NCBI GenBank assembly: GCA_021773365.1 | Contig: JAJFKF010000024.1 | Coordinates: 1 to 47,548 of the forward strand | Length of the DNA stretch: 47,548 nucleotides | Source of the DNA: Gammaproteobacteria bacterium | Lineage (GTDB): Bacteria; Pseudomonadota; Gammaproteobacteria; Steroidobacterales; Steroidobacteraceae | Direction of reading: 5' to 3' | Program-made: the position numbers and the translations under genes | Notes under the pieces: generated by a model | Databases searched by the model: none | The model's input: only the letters and a program-made list of their open reading frames with translations | Told to the model about the DNA's origin: nothing | Part shown: piece after piece, positions 1-8,146 of the stretch | Position numbering within the stretch: the stretch's first letter is position 1 | Layout of the letters: every line of letters starts with the position of its first letter

Positions 1-137
1 ATGATCCTCACCTTGGAACGGGGAGGCTTCATCCAACGACAGCCCGGCGTTCCACGCAGCATCAGGCTACTCCTCAGCCCGCAATCCCTACCGGTACTCT
101 CGCCCGCTCAACCGGTCAAAATCACTGCGTCGAGGTA

Positions 138-1418
138 CTAGGGCTTTTCAGTCAGGAACTCGCTGGGCTGCATGTCCTTGATGAAAAGCACGCCGTCGAT
201 CACCTGCGGCCACAGGGCCTTCATTGGCGCGAAGCCCAGGAACAGGCCCACCTGCTGCCCGCCGAACAGCCGCTGCAGTCCACGCCTGCCGACGAACGCG
301 TACTCATGTCCGCGCGCGGCGATTCGCGCCTCGATGCTGTCCGCCGGCGCCGGATCGTGGTCATAGACCTCGCGCCTGGCAAAGCTGCTGGTGCGGCCCT
401 GATAGGCGCTGAAGGCGAGCACATAGGCATCGCGGCCGAATTCCCGGTGAATATAGCTGCCCATGGGAATCATGTCGGGGGCGACAGTGGTTTCCACGAC
501 CGTGCGATCCTTGATGATGTGCGAAGTCGCCGCCCACACGATGATCCGCTCCTCGGGATAGGCGACATTGGCGAGCCATGAAAGGTTGGCCGCCATCTGC
601 CGGTCGCGCAGGTTGTAGGCGCCCTGCTCCTGTGTGGTGATGCCCTTGAGAAAGGTCAGCATGGTCTCGATGCTGCTCAACTGCTGGCGCCAGAACGGCG
701 CCCTGGGTGCCGCCGATGCGTCGAGCCGGGCAATGGTCGCGGCAACGTCGGCCTGCAGGGCCGGGATCTCGAGTGCCTTCAGGGCGGCGCCACCGCCTGC
801 GAACAAACCTTTCAATACGTCCCGTACGCGCTCCAGCCCCGCCGGATCGCCGTCCAGTTCGGCATTCAGCGCATCGAGCGCCTGCGGTACGTCACGGGCC
901 AGCGCGCCGGTAAAATTCAGATCGAATCCCGCCAGCTGCATGGGCTGCGCGCCCTTGGCCTCGGCGTCAAGGTAGTCCATGAACGGCTGCATCTGCACGC
1001 TTTGCATCCACACCGGGAATATAGCCCGCGGCAACACGGCACTCGGCGCCTGCCCGGCGGCCACCAGTGCCCGCGCCTGCTCCATCTCGTACATGCCGCT
1101 CTCGAAAGCCAGCACATTAAATCCGAGTTCCTCATGCAGGTATTTCAGAACCCGCGTCTTGGCCAGAAACGTGCTGCCGGTGCCGTGTGACTGCTCGCCG
1201 AGCATCACGATACGCGCAGTGCCGATATCGGCGCCCAGGACCTGCAGATCGCTGAAGTCCGTATCGGCGGGATCGATGGAGACGATTTCATGAACCTGCT
1301 CTGCGCTACTTGCATCGCGGCGCTCCCCGCCGGACGCCGTGCACGCGCAAGCCGCCGTGACGAATATGAAAAGAACTGACAAACCCGCATACAGCGACAT
1401 GCAACGACCTGGATTCAT
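138..1418 (-). CDS. Erythromycin-esterase family protein, exported
   Basis: 426 aa. The family signature GEQSHGTG is at about residues 74-81 (E75, H78), followed by FESGMYEM and, near residue 300, WAATSHIIKD, matching the His/Glu-rich active site of the Ere/succinoglycan-type esterase family (PF05139). Known members open macrolide lactones or have unknown hydrolase roles. The N-terminus has a hydrophobic segment (about residues 9-24) ending in Cys-rich VTAACACTA, so it is a secreted protein and possibly a lipoprotein, though the lipobox is not canonical. The ATG has a good AGGAG site 8 nt upstream. It lies 31 nt downstream of the TonB-dependent receptor gene on the same strand, so they are probably co-transcribed; this suggests it processes a compound taken up by, or released near, that receptor (inference). 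Macrolide resistance cannot be assumed. Confidence 0.85.
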   Translation of the reverse strand: MNPGRCMSLYAGLSVLFIFVTAACACTASGGERRDASSAEQVHEIVSIDPADTDFSDLQVLGADIGTARIVMLGEQSHGTGSTFLAKTRVLKYLHEELGFNVLAFESGMYEMEQARALVAAGQAPSAVLPRAIFPVWMQSVQMQPFMDYLDAEAKGAQPMQLAGFDLNFTGALARDVPQALDALNAELDGDPAGLERVRDVLKGLFAGGGAALKALEIPALQADVAATIARLDASAAPRAPFWRQQLSSIETMLTFLKGITTQEQGAYNLRDRQMAANLSWLANVAYPEERIIVWAATSHIIKDRTVVETTVAPDMIPMGSYIHREFGRDAYVLAFSAYQGRTSSFARREVYDHDPAPADSIEARIAARGHEYAFVGRRGLQRLFGGQQVGLFLGFAPMKALWPQVIDGVLFIKDMQPSEFLTEKP

Positions 1419-1449
1419 GCAAAAACTCCTGCAAAACGGTGGACAGTGG

Positions 1450-4245
1450 TCACCATGACTTCACGATCTGCACCGAGGCGAACCGTCCCAATGGGTTGGC
1501 GTTGGTCGGGTCGTAGTTGAAGATCGCGAACATGTAGTTCGGGGTACCGACGGAGGGTGGCTCGTCATTGAACAGATTGAGCACGCTCAACGCGATGCGC
1601 GTGTTGTCGAGCCCGACCGATGCCAGCCGGTCCGCGGTTCTATAGGCGATATCCAGATCGATAGTGGTCCATGAATCGATCTTGTTCGATCCGGAAGTTC
1701 CGTCCACAGAATAGCTATCCACGTAGTTCAGGGCCGAGGAGACGCTCCAGCCAGCGCGACTCCACGACACGCCGGCGCGAACTTTCAGGTCGGCGGGGTT
1801 GTAGATTGAATTCAGCGCCTCGACCACCGGCGTGGAAATCGACGCCTGGGTTTCATAGTCCGTCAGGTAAGTGCCGGACAGGCGCCACAGCCAATCACCC
1901 CAGACCGTGCTCGCACCATAGTCCACTTCCATATCGAAGCCGCTGACGACCGCCCGCGACAGGTTGGTCTCGAACAGATTGGCGATCAGGCCGACACTGG
2001 CAAAATCGATGCGCTCCAGCGTGGCCGGATCATTGGGCGCGATGGGATCGGCCCCGGAGGTGATCAGCCGGAACTGATCGCGGAAGCCACGCTCCATGAT
2101 GGCCTGGGCGATGGTGGCCTGTACCGCCTGCGGGTTGACCTGACTGCCGCTGAGGAGCACGCCCGCCGGGAAGAAGCCGGGCTGGGAAAGCCCGACATTG
2201 TAGATATTGAAAGGGCTGATCGGCACCTGCACCAGGTTGATGCGATCGGAGAACTCGATATCGAAATAGTTGGCGCGTAGAGAAAAGAGGCCTTCCCCGG
2301 CATTGCGCTTGAATTCGAACCCCAGGGTCCAGGCATCCGAGGTCTCCTGTTTGATATTCGGATCGGTACCCTGAACCAGCAGCGCCGGATCGGGGTTGGA
2401 AACCTGAGGATCAAAATTGAAGAATGGACCCAGAGCCGCGTTAATGATGTCGTTGGAAAACACGTCGACTGCCAGGTCCTGAGTATTCAACCGGCCCAGG
2501 TCGGGCGGATTGAACGAAGTGCTGTAGCTGGCCCGAACGGCGAACCCCCGGAGCGGGGACCAGTACAGGCCATACTTCGGATTGGTGGTGGTGCCGAAAT
2601 CACTGTAGTCCTCGTAACGCGCGGACACGTTCAGCTCCAGCCTGGAGATCCCGCGAATGGCGTTGTCCGCGCCCACCAGCGGAATCAACACCTCACCGAA
2701 GGCCGACAACACCTCACGCGTGCCGCCGCGACGAGGCGCGTCAACCACGGTAAGACTGCGATTGGATAGATCTTCCTCGCGATAGGCCAGGCCACCCGCA
2801 AACCTCACGCTGCCGCCGGGAATATTGAACAAGGCGCCGCTGGATTTCGCGTCCACATGCCACAATTCCGATTGCGTACGGAAAGTCTGCGTACCGTTGC
2901 TCTCCAGCTCCGCGCTCGCCGATTCACTGTAGGTGGCATTGGTCTCCAGCACCCAGCCCCGCCACAGATCAATCTCCAATCCGGCGGCGACGTTGACCTG
3001 CTCGGTTTCCGCATGGCTGGTAAACAGCGGAGAGATCGGGTCAAAGACCCGGTCAATCTGCGTCTCGCGATTGGCGTACAGCGCGTCCGCGTTCAGCTGC
3101 ACCCGATCGGAGAGCGCCTGCCGCGCGGTGAGCAGCACCGTGTAACGCTCCTGCTTGGGCAGCAGCCCGATGGGCTCGCCGATCGCGCGGGAAAAATCCC
3201 GCTCCAGTGCGCTGAGGCTGTCGCGCTTGTAGTAATCTCCCGACAGCAGCACGTTGCCAGAGCGCCAGTCCTTGCCCAGCGTCTGGCCCACACGCATCTC
3301 ATCCAGCGCACCCTCGGTCACGGTGCCGTAGCGCAGGGAGGTTTCTGCGCCATCGTAGTCATCGCGCAGGATAAAGTTCACCACGCCGGCGACCGCGTCG
3401 CCCCCGTAAATGGACGAAGCACCGTCGGTCAGCACCTCGACCCGGTCGATGGCATTGATGGGGATCAGCGAAATATCCACGAAGCCGCCCAGCGAGCCGG
3501 CGCCTGCCAGCCGGCGGCCGTTGATCAGCACCAGCGTCGAGGTGGAACCGAGCCCGCGCAAATTGGCGCTCGAGCCGGCGGCCGTATTGCGGCCCGCGGA
3601 AGAATCGTTCGGCACACCGCGGATCAGGTTTTCGTTGGAACCACCGCCGAAGTTCTGCGGCAGGGATTGAATGAGCTGCTGGGTGGTGGAGTAGCCGGTT
3701 TTCTCAATGTAGTCACGGTCAAGGATGATAACCGGCACGCTGTCCGGCGCCGCGCCCCTGATGTGCGTACCGGTCACCACGATCTGGTTGCGCTGATCAC
3801 CCACCTGCGAACTGGCGGATGCGCCGGAGGCGGACACCGGTGCCGACGCCGGGTTGTTGCCCGCGCCATAGGCCAGTTTGATGTTGTAGGAAGCCGCCGC
3901 GGCGGCAGCCGTATCCATACGGATAATCTTGATCTCGCCGTCGGCGCCGTAAGCATAGCCGAGCCCGGAGTTGCGCAGCAACCGCTCCAGCGCCTCTTGA
4001 GGCGCCATCTTGCCCTTAACCGCCGGTGCGAGCTTACCGGCGATCAATTCCCCCGGCGCCACCAAGTTGGCGTCGCTTTGCTCAGAAAATTCAATCAATG
4101 CCTGCGCCATTGTTTTAGCATCGATACTGAAAACCTTCTTAGTTTCGGCCGCGCGTGCCTGTGCGGACCAAAGGCCCGCGACGCAGAACATCACCGTTGC
4201 CGCCCCTGCAAGGAATTGCGACAGTTTTATGGTTCCATTCTTCAT
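1450..4245 (-). CDS. TonB-dependent outer-membrane receptor with STN domain
   Basis: 931 aa from the ATG at 4245, chosen over the in-frame ATG at 4263 because AGAGGT stands 7 nt before it. Signal peptide about residues 1-33 ending SAQARA. An STN (secretin/TonB short N-terminal) domain follows at about 38-108, then an Ala/Ser-rich linker, a TonB-box-like QIVVTG near 155, a plug domain with the typical LRGLGSTSTLVLINGRR stretch, and a 22-strand type barrel ending in Trp (VQIVKSW). Such receptors import siderophores, oligosaccharides, peptides or other large ligands across the outer membrane using TonB energy. STN domains usually signal to a FecR protein; none is adjacent here, although a FecR/sigma pair lies 7 kb away beside a second receptor. 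The ligand cannot be read from sequence. It leads a probable operon with the esterase gene. Confidence 0.9.
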   Translation of the reverse strand: MKNGTIKLSQFLAGAATVMFCVAGLWSAQARAAETKKVFSIDAKTMAQALIEFSEQSDANLVAPGELIAGKLAPAVKGKMAPQEALERLLRNSGLGYAYGADGEIKIIRMDTAAAAAASYNIKLAYGAGNNPASAPVSASGASASSQVGDQRNQIVVTGTHIRGAAPDSVPVIILDRDYIEKTGYSTTQQLIQSLPQNFGGGSNENLIRGVPNDSSAGRNTAAGSSANLRGLGSTSTLVLINGRRLAGAGSLGGFVDISLIPINAIDRVEVLTDGASSIYGGDAVAGVVNFILRDDYDGAETSLRYGTVTEGALDEMRVGQTLGKDWRSGNVLLSGDYYKRDSLSALERDFSRAIGEPIGLLPKQERYTVLLTARQALSDRVQLNADALYANRETQIDRVFDPISPLFTSHAETEQVNVAAGLEIDLWRGWVLETNATYSESASAELESNGTQTFRTQSELWHVDAKSSGALFNIPGGSVRFAGGLAYREEDLSNRSLTVVDAPRRGGTREVLSAFGEVLIPLVGADNAIRGISRLELNVSARYEDYSDFGTTTNPKYGLYWSPLRGFAVRASYSTSFNPPDLGRLNTQDLAVDVFSNDIINAALGPFFNFDPQVSNPDPALLVQGTDPNIKQETSDAWTLGFEFKRNAGEGLFSLRANYFDIEFSDRINLVQVPISPFNIYNVGLSQPGFFPAGVLLSGSQVNPQAVQATIAQAIMERGFRDQFRLITSGADPIAPNDPATLERIDFASVGLIANLFETNLSRAVVSGFDMEVDYGASTVWGDWLWRLSGTYLTDYETQASISTPVVEALNSIYNPADLKVRAGVSWSRAGWSVSSALNYVDSYSVDGTSGSNKIDSWTTIDLDIAYRTADRLASVGLDNTRIALSVLNLFNDEPPSVGTPNYMFAIFNYDPTNANPLGRFASVQIVKSW

Positions 4246-4552
4246 CTTGCACCTCTTAATCAAGCCGGGATGAGGGTCTGAAGGCCACTGGCAATGCGAA
4301 TCGCCGTTTCCCTACTGCTAAGACGGATCAGAATGGTATTTTTAAATCGACACGGTTGCGTGATTTTCAGAGGCGGTACGCCGCCCACATGCCCCGCGCC
4401 ACGTTGCGCCACACAATCGGGCATGTGCCGGCTGCGGCCCGATCGACGACAGCGACGATAGCGATACAGGATTTCGCATGTTTAGGTTTAGGGCCAATGG
4501 CACTTACTTAAGCGTTCGGTAGATATCCGAGGGTGCGTATTTGTTGCCTTGC
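4246..4552. other. Intergenic spacer upstream of the TonB receptor
   Basis: About 300 nt with no supportable gene. It should hold the promoter of the receptor/esterase operon (reading minus), but no convincing -35/-10 pair or Fur box was seen. An AT-rich patch (around 4338-4350) stands out from the GC-rich surroundings. The perfect 9-nt inverted repeat CACATGCCC/GGGCATGTG lies at 4386-4394 and 4419-4427. Confidence 0.4.
4386..4427. repeat. Inverted repeat, 9-bp arms
   Basis: Arms CACATGCCC (4386-4394) and GGGCATGTG (4419-4427) are perfectly complementary around a 24-nt spacer. It lies about 140-180 nt upstream of the receptor start, so it could be an operator or a chance stem. No known regulator motif was recognised. 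Confidence 0.3.
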
Positions 4553-4584
4553 GATGGCTCGATGGCTCGATGGCTCGATGGCTC
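4553..4584. repeat. 8-bp tandem repeat, 4 copies (GATGGCTC)
   Basis: Four perfect head-to-tail copies of GATGGCTC occupy 4553-4584. The last copy runs into the start of the IS630-like reading frame (TGG CTC AAC CAA = WLNQ), so one unit comes from the transposase gene and the others probably arose by slippage. An 8-bp unit changes reading frame with each copy, and the number may vary between strains. Confidence 0.85.
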
Positions 4585-4793
4585 AACCAAGTGGAACGCT
4601 TCTTTGGGCTCATCACCGATAAGGCCATCCGCCGCGGCTCCTTCACCAGCGTGAAAGAGCTGATCGCCAGGATTGAACACTTTGTCGCCCAACACAACAA
4701 GACCTGCAAACCTTTTACTTGGACTGCCACCGCGATTCGATCTTGGCGAAACTCGAACGACTTACTTCACGAATCAGCGGGACAGCCAGCCTT
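4576..4793 (+). pseudogene. IS630-family transposase, C-terminal remnant
   Basis: Translation from about 4576 gives WLNQVERFFGLITDKAIRRG, then TSVKELIARIEHFVAQHN and KPFTWTATA, which matches the C-terminal DDE region of IS630-family transposases, including the catalytic Glu context (QVERFFG). The original frame then breaks near 4732: adding one base to GCGATTCG restores the expected ADSILAKLERL...SRISGT ending. The 5' part of the gene, including the first two catalytic Asp, is absent, and no terminal repeats could be defined. It is a dead fragment in the spacer between the TonB receptor and the M1 peptidase. Confidence 0.8.
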
Positions 4794-5046
4794 CCCCGAC
4801 CCTGTAGACCGAGCCCGGCAGGACCAAGGCATCTCCTGAGCAATTGGCGCTTAGACACCGACAAATGGCAGTGACACGGCGGACCTGCAGCCAAAGTGGC
4901 CGCAAAATGACGCTGGCCGCGCCGACCGGCTCCATAATTACCTGGGAAAACTGACGCCCGTTCTACACGCACGCACCGACCCGCCCCAGCCATCCCGCGA
5001 TGCAATGCTATGATCCGGCGCTTTATTGCCACCTCCGGGGGATTTC

Positions 5047-7545
5047 ATGGCCCACGCCGCCAGCGCATCCACAACACTTCCACTCATCGCCCTGTACGCG
5101 GCCGGCATCCTGACCTCCGCCCTGACCCCCGTTCCAGCCACCGCCGCCTCGCCGGACCCCTTCCAGCAGCTCGACATCGAGCTACCCACCCCCAATGTCT
5201 ACCGTACCGCCTCCGGCGCCCCGGGCCCGCAGTACTGGCAGCAGAGCGCCGACTACAACATCAAGGTGGCCCTGGACGAGAAGGCCCGGCGCATCGACGC
5301 TGCGGAGACCATCACCTACACCAACCGCTCACCTGATCCGCTGCGCTATCTGTGGCTGCAGCTCGACCAGAACCGCTTCCGTGACGATTCCCTCGCCCGC
5401 CGCTCCGAAACCGCCGGGAAAAGCGGTACCCGGCGCAGCAAGACCGGCGAGGGAGACTCCCTCAGCTACAACGCCCTGCGCCGCCACCAGGCCTTTCAGG
5501 ACCGCGAGTACGGTTTCGAGATCACGCGCCTTGCCGACGAACGCGGCCGCGCGCTGCCCTACACCATCGTCGACACCATGCTGCGTATCGACCTGCCGCG
5601 CCCGCTGGCACCCGGGCAATCCACGCGTTTCAGCGTCGACTGGACATTCAATATCATTAACCGTGACGCGGTGGGCGGCCGCAACGGCTACGAGCACTTC
5701 CCGAAGAACGACACCGACATCTTCTTCCTGGCACAGTGGTTTCCGCGCCTGGCGGCCTACACCGACTACACCGGCTGGCAGCACCACGCCTTCCTCGGCC
5801 GCGGTGAGTTCACGCTGGAATTCGGCGACTACGATGTCGAGATCACTGTTCCGGACAATCACATCGTCAGCGCCAGCGGCGTGCTGCAGAACCCCGGCTC
5901 CACACTGACACCCACGCAGCGCAAGCGCCTCGATGAGGCTCGCACGGCCGACTCACCGGTGTTCATCGTCACGCCCGAGGAAGCGCTGGCCAACGAGAAG
6001 AGCACACCCGGCGGCACCCGCACCTGGCACTTTCGCGCCGACAATGTCCGCGACTTCGCCTGGTCGAGTTCGCGCAAGTACATCTGGGACGCCATGGGCT
6101 ACGACCAGAGCAAAGTGATCGACGACCCCGAGGCGCCCTTCGTGATGGCCATGTCCTTCTATCCCAACGAAGCCGAGCCGCTGTGGTCGCACTACTCCAC
6201 CCAGGCGGTGGTGCACACCATGGAGGTGTATTCACGTTATTCCTTCCCGTACCCCTACCCCACTTCGCAGTCGGTGAATACCTGGGCGCGCGGCGGCATG
6301 GAGTACCCGATGATCACCTTCAACGGTTATCGGCCGAAGATCGACGAAAAAACCGGTGAGCGCACCTACTCCGCCGCCACCAAGTACGGCTGCATCGGCG
6401 TGATCATTCACGAGGTGGGACACAACTACTTCCCCATGATCGTCAACTCCGACGAGCGCCAGTGGACCTGGATGGACGAGGGCATGAATTCCTTCCTGCA
6501 GACCGTGGCCCAGTTCGAATGGGACGAGAAGTATCCCTACAACCGCGGCGGCAAACCCTACGCCGGCGTGCTGGAGTACATACCCGAGTACATGGTCAGC
6601 AAGAAACAGGTGCCGATCATGACCCAGTCCGACTCGGTGCTGCAGTTCGGCCCCAATGCCTACGCCAAGCCCACCGCCGCCTACACCATCCTGCGCGAGA
6701 CCATCCTGGGACGCGATCTGTTCGACCACGCCCTGCGCGAGTACTCGCGCCGCTGGCGTTTCCGCCGTCCGACGCCGGCGGACTTCTTCCGCACCATGGA
6801 GGATGCCTCGGGCGTGGACCTGGACTGGTTCTGGCGCGGCTGGTTCTTCACCACCGATCATGTGGACATGGCCATTACCGGCGTGCGCGAGTACCAGGTT
6901 TCCAGCCAGGACCCGGACCGCGAGCTGGCGCTGCAGCGTGAAAAGGCCGCCGCCGACACGCCTGAACCGCTGACGCCGAAACGCAATCGCGAGGAAGGAA
7001 TACAAACACGGCTGCAGAGGATTCCCGGGCTTGCCGACTTCTACAACGAGCACGATCCGTACACCCCCACCAACAAAGCGCGCAACGAGTACCAGAAGTT
7101 CCGCAAGGACCTGGAGGATTGGGAACGGGTCGCGCTCGATCGCGCCGTGACAGCCGGCGAGTACGTGTACTTCGTGGACTTCGAGAACCGCGGTGGACTG
7201 GTGATGCCGCTGCCGCTGCAGCTCGAGTACGAAGACGGCACGACAGAGTTTCTCATGATCCCGGCAGAGTTCTGGCGTCAGGACGACCGCGCCGCCACCA
7301 AGCTGCTGATCCGCCCGCGCCGTGTTGTGTCGGTCGAACTCGATCCGCGCCACGAGATTGCAGACGCCGACTACGGCAACAATCACTACCCCAGCCGTAT
7401 TGAACGCTCGCGATTTGAGCTGTACCGCGACAAACAGTCGGAACGCAACCTGATGAAGGATCTGATGGTGGAGCTGGAGGGCGGCAAGGACGGCCAGGGC
7501 GAGGCGGAAAAGGCGGTACCGCTGGCGCCGACAGCAGGACAGTGA
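5047..7545 (+). CDS. M1-family zinc metallopeptidase, secreted
   Basis: 832 aa from the ATG at 5047, preceded by GGGGG 5-6 nt upstream; a TTG at 5026 is in frame but would disrupt the signal peptide (about residues 1-33, ending PATAA). The zinc site HEVGH is at 455-459 with the third ligand E478 exactly 18 residues later (HExxH-x18-E), the gluzincin M1 aminopeptidase pattern; E456 is the expected catalytic base. A MEYP-type motif (GGMEYPMITF, near 418) sits upstream, where the GxMEN exopeptidase loop normally lies, so the N-terminal amine-binding Glu is retained although the motif is altered. A C-terminal extension of about 250 residues follows the catalytic domain. Its likely role is degradation of peptides in the periplasm or outside. 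The next gene starts 10 nt downstream and is clearly in the same unit. Confidence 0.92.
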   Translation: MAHAASASTTLPLIALYAAGILTSALTPVPATAASPDPFQQLDIELPTPNVYRTASGAPGPQYWQQSADYNIKVALDEKARRIDAAETITYTNRSPDPLRYLWLQLDQNRFRDDSLARRSETAGKSGTRRSKTGEGDSLSYNALRRHQAFQDREYGFEITRLADERGRALPYTIVDTMLRIDLPRPLAPGQSTRFSVDWTFNIINRDAVGGRNGYEHFPKNDTDIFFLAQWFPRLAAYTDYTGWQHHAFLGRGEFTLEFGDYDVEITVPDNHIVSASGVLQNPGSTLTPTQRKRLDEARTADSPVFIVTPEEALANEKSTPGGTRTWHFRADNVRDFAWSSSRKYIWDAMGYDQSKVIDDPEAPFVMAMSFYPNEAEPLWSHYSTQAVVHTMEVYSRYSFPYPYPTSQSVNTWARGGMEYPMITFNGYRPKIDEKTGERTYSAATKYGCIGVIIHEVGHNYFPMIVNSDERQWTWMDEGMNSFLQTVAQFEWDEKYPYNRGGKPYAGVLEYIPEYMVSKKQVPIMTQSDSVLQFGPNAYAKPTAAYTILRETILGRDLFDHALREYSRRWRFRRPTPADFFRTMEDASGVDLDWFWRGWFFTTDHVDMAITGVREYQVSSQDPDRELALQREKAAADTPEPLTPKRNREEGIQTRLQRIPGLADFYNEHDPYTPTNKARNEYQKFRKDLEDWERVALDRAVTAGEYVYFVDFENRGGLVMPLPLQLEYEDGTTEFLMIPAEFWRQDDRAATKLLIRPRRVVSVELDPRHEIADADYGNNHYPSRIERSRFELYRDKQSERNLMKDLMVELEGGKDGQGEAEKAVPLAPTAGQ

Positions 7546-7555
7546 AGGACAAACG

Positions 7556-8146
7556 ATGAAGGACACGGGCGCGGCGGCAACACGTCGCCAGTTCCTCGCC
7601 GCCAGCGCCGCGCTGGCCCTGTGCGCTGCCACACCCCTGGCAGCGCATCGCCTGCGCATGGCGATGACCACCATCGTGTGGCGGGCCGATCGCGGACTGC
7701 TGGAGATCACCCATCGCCTGCACACCGGCGACGCGGAACTGGCGCTGGCCGGCTCCACCGCTGACGGCCAGCACGATGACGATGACCACGGCGCCAATCG
7801 TGAGGGTTACGCTGCGCTGTCCCCGGAGAATGCGCGGCAGCGGGCGCGGATCGCGCTATATGTCGGCAAGCGCTTTGGCCTGGTTGATCCCGACAAGGGA
7901 GCCATCGACCTCACCACGCTGGGCGCTGAGGTCGATGGCGACAATGTGCTCGTCTACCAGGAAGTGAAACTGCCTGCTCTGCCGCCGGTCCTGCGGGTTC
8001 GAAATGAGATTCTCACCGACGTGTTCAGGGACCAGACCAATCACGTGAACTTTCATGTCGGCGAACAGGTATTCAGCCTGGAGTTCCGCGACAGGGCGAA
8101 GCCGCAGCAACTGCGGCTGGACCGCCCTGAACGCGGCAGCCGCTAG
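7556..8146 (+). CDS. DUF6702-like exported protein
   Basis: 196 aa with an N-terminal TRRQFLAASAALALCA segment that resembles a Tat-type signal (twin Arg followed by a hydrophobic stretch), cut near PLAAH. The body has EITHRLHTGDAELAL and a C-terminal half ending in a likely beta-rich HVNFHVGEQVFSLEF stretch, which fits the small DUF6702 family often found beside M1 peptidases. Its function is unknown. Residues 70-80 hold a His/Asp-rich run (HDDDDH) that could bind metal. It starts 10 nt after the peptidase stop, suggesting a functional pair. Its TAG stop overlaps the TAG stop of the convergent receptor gene within the palindrome CTAG. Family assignment is from memory of the motif and neighbourhood and is not certain. 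Confidence 0.7.
   Translation: MKDTGAAATRRQFLAASAALALCAATPLAAHRLRMAMTTIVWRADRGLLEITHRLHTGDAELALAGSTADGQHDDDDHGANREGYAALSPENARQRARIALYVGKRFGLVDPDKGAIDLTTLGAEVDGDNVLVYQEVKLPALPPVLRVRNEILTDVFRDQTNHVNFHVGEQVFSLEFRDRAKPQQLRLDRPERGSR

Noticed and set aside
1-141. 46-codon plus-strand frame from the first base to a TAG at 139-141
   Set aside because: It could be the end of a gene starting outside the window, but the peptide matches nothing I recognise and its stop lies against the esterase stop; too little to call.
2857-4281. 474-codon open frame antisense to the TonB receptor
   Set aside because: Composition (Arg/His/Gly/Gln-rich) and lack of any domain mark it as a shadow of the receptor gene.
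4485-4552. Possible terminal sequence of a second insertion element (around GGCACTTACTTAAGC)
   Set aside because: It vaguely resembles IS ends but no inverted partner or target duplication could be found.
4553-4584. CRISPR-like array
   Set aside because: Unit is 8 bp and directly tandem without spacers; no cas gene is present in the window.
6232-7797. 521-codon open frame antisense to the M1 peptidase gene
   Set aside because: High-GC shadow frame: no recognisable domain, low-complexity His/Val/Gly composition, and the sense strand has a complete M1 peptidase with zinc motif.
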